Of a stretch of 64,000 nucleotides of DNA, positions 63,727 to 64,000 are shown one piece after another. The DNA is from Pseudomaricurvus hydrocarbonicus (GTDB lineage Bacteria > Pseudomonadota > Gammaproteobacteria > Pseudomonadales > Cellvibrionaceae). The position numbers and the translations under genes are program-made. Below the pieces are notes generated by a model that was not told where the DNA came from, did no database searches, and saw only the letters and a program-made list of their open reading frames with translations. Position 1 is the stretch's first letter. The number at the start of each line of letters is the position of its first letter. The DNA lies in the NCBI RefSeq assembly GCF_011602365.1, contig NZ_JAAONZ010000019.1, forward strand, positions 50,164-114,163. Direction: 5' to 3'.

Positions 63727-63828
63727 ATGACATATTTTATCTTCAGTCTCTACTTAGCTTTACTCGGCGCTGTTGCTTATGACGATCTGCGTGATGTGAA
63801 CCACCCAGCCACCAATCACACAGCCTGA
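63727..63828 (+). CDS. Predicted 33-residue membrane peptide
   Basis: MTYFIFSLYLALLGAVAYDD followed by LRDVNHPATNHTA: one membrane helix (about 3-19) and a polar, His/Asn-containing tail. GTGAGG lies 10-15 nt before the ATG, and a strong terminator follows 38 bp after the stop. Divergent from the LysR gene. No family recognised; accepted because of ribosome site, helix and terminator. Confidence 0.5.
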   Translation: MTYFIFSLYLALLGAVAYDDLRDVNHPATNHTA

Positions 63829-63865
63829 ATTCCAGCAGTCAGTTTTTAGTACAATCAACTCTCTC

Positions 63866-63892
63866 AGCCCGCACTTCGCGGGCTTTTTTTTG
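63866..63892 (+). terminator. Terminator after the 33-residue gene
   Basis: AGCCCGC-ACTTC-GCGGGCT followed by TTTTTTT. Typical rho-independent form. Confidence 0.9.
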
Positions 63893-64000
63893 GTTCATCG
63901 CGGATTGGCGTGAAAAGGTAGGAGACGACGGTAAAACCGGTTAGTTTTGAGTTCGCCAAAACAACAAACCCAACCGACTTACCGCCGCCTTATGAATGCT

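Overview
The window looks like part of a chromosome of a marine or halotolerant gammaproteobacterium, probably of the Cellvibrionales / Halieaceae kind. This is inferred from the conserved gene orders (rluD-pgeF-clpB divergent from bamD; a complete acetate locus with actP, yjcH, a DcaP-type porin and CrbS/CrbR-like regulators), the TonB receptor type and the GC-rich coding DNA. I see no rRNA, tRNA, insertion sequence, prophage or CRISPR array. The window is housekeeping and metabolic chromosome with several accessory clusters.

Layout. 1-8.4 kb: the 3' end of alr, small genes (including a Pmp3-family peptide), ilvA divergent from rpiA, an FAA-family hydrolase, serA with a clear terminator, and an ABC ATPase. 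8.4-20.3 kb: an acetate-use locus on both strands, with a DnaQ-like exonuclease, a cNMP/CBS/DUF294 protein, a membrane-anchored hypothetical, actP, yjcH, a DcaP-like porin, a LuxR-type response regulator (CrbR-like) and a giant SSS-PAS-kinase-receiver hybrid (CrbS-like). Four copies of one ~20-bp box sit at the same distance from a -10-like hexamer, upstream of yjcH-actP, the porin, crbS and a stretch that looks like an unannotated small RNA. 20.7-27.1 kb: clpB (with a sigma32-like promoter), pgeF, rluD and divergent bamD. 27.4-32.5 kb: a secreted hypothetical, a CBS-pair protein, a membrane hypothetical, a GbsR-type regulator with a 50-bp perfect palindrome over its promoter, and cioAB (cytochrome bd-type oxidase). 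32.7-35.2 kb: cfa, a Q/H-rich reading frame, ybaK.

35.7-45.6 kb: a five-gene array made of two parallel modules of one predicted, biochemically uncharacterised system: ATP-grasp + alpha-E + large transglutaminase/DUF2126, then a fused ATP-grasp-alpha-E + small transglutaminase. 45.7-51.4 kb: aldehyde dehydrogenase, class III aminotransferase, LuxR-type regulator and MFS carrier, probably for catabolism of an amine or amino acid. A palindrome shared by the aminotransferase and MFS promoters recurs before a TonB receptor 8 kb away. 52.3-55.8 kb: two paralogous small outer-membrane barrels with related upstream regions flank a TPR protein. 56.1-64 kb: the TonB receptor, a HupE-like membrane protein coupled to a parvulin-like protein, an MliC-like lipoprotein, a HisA that closely resembles the eukaryotic (yeast HIS6) type, a LysR regulator and a 33-residue membrane peptide.

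A recurring oddity is short degenerate tandem repeats (periods 14, 15, 18, 21 and 53 bp) just outside genes or in frame within them. Starts were chosen from Shine-Dalgarno matches and family length; functional names rest on recognised motifs and gene order, not on database searches.
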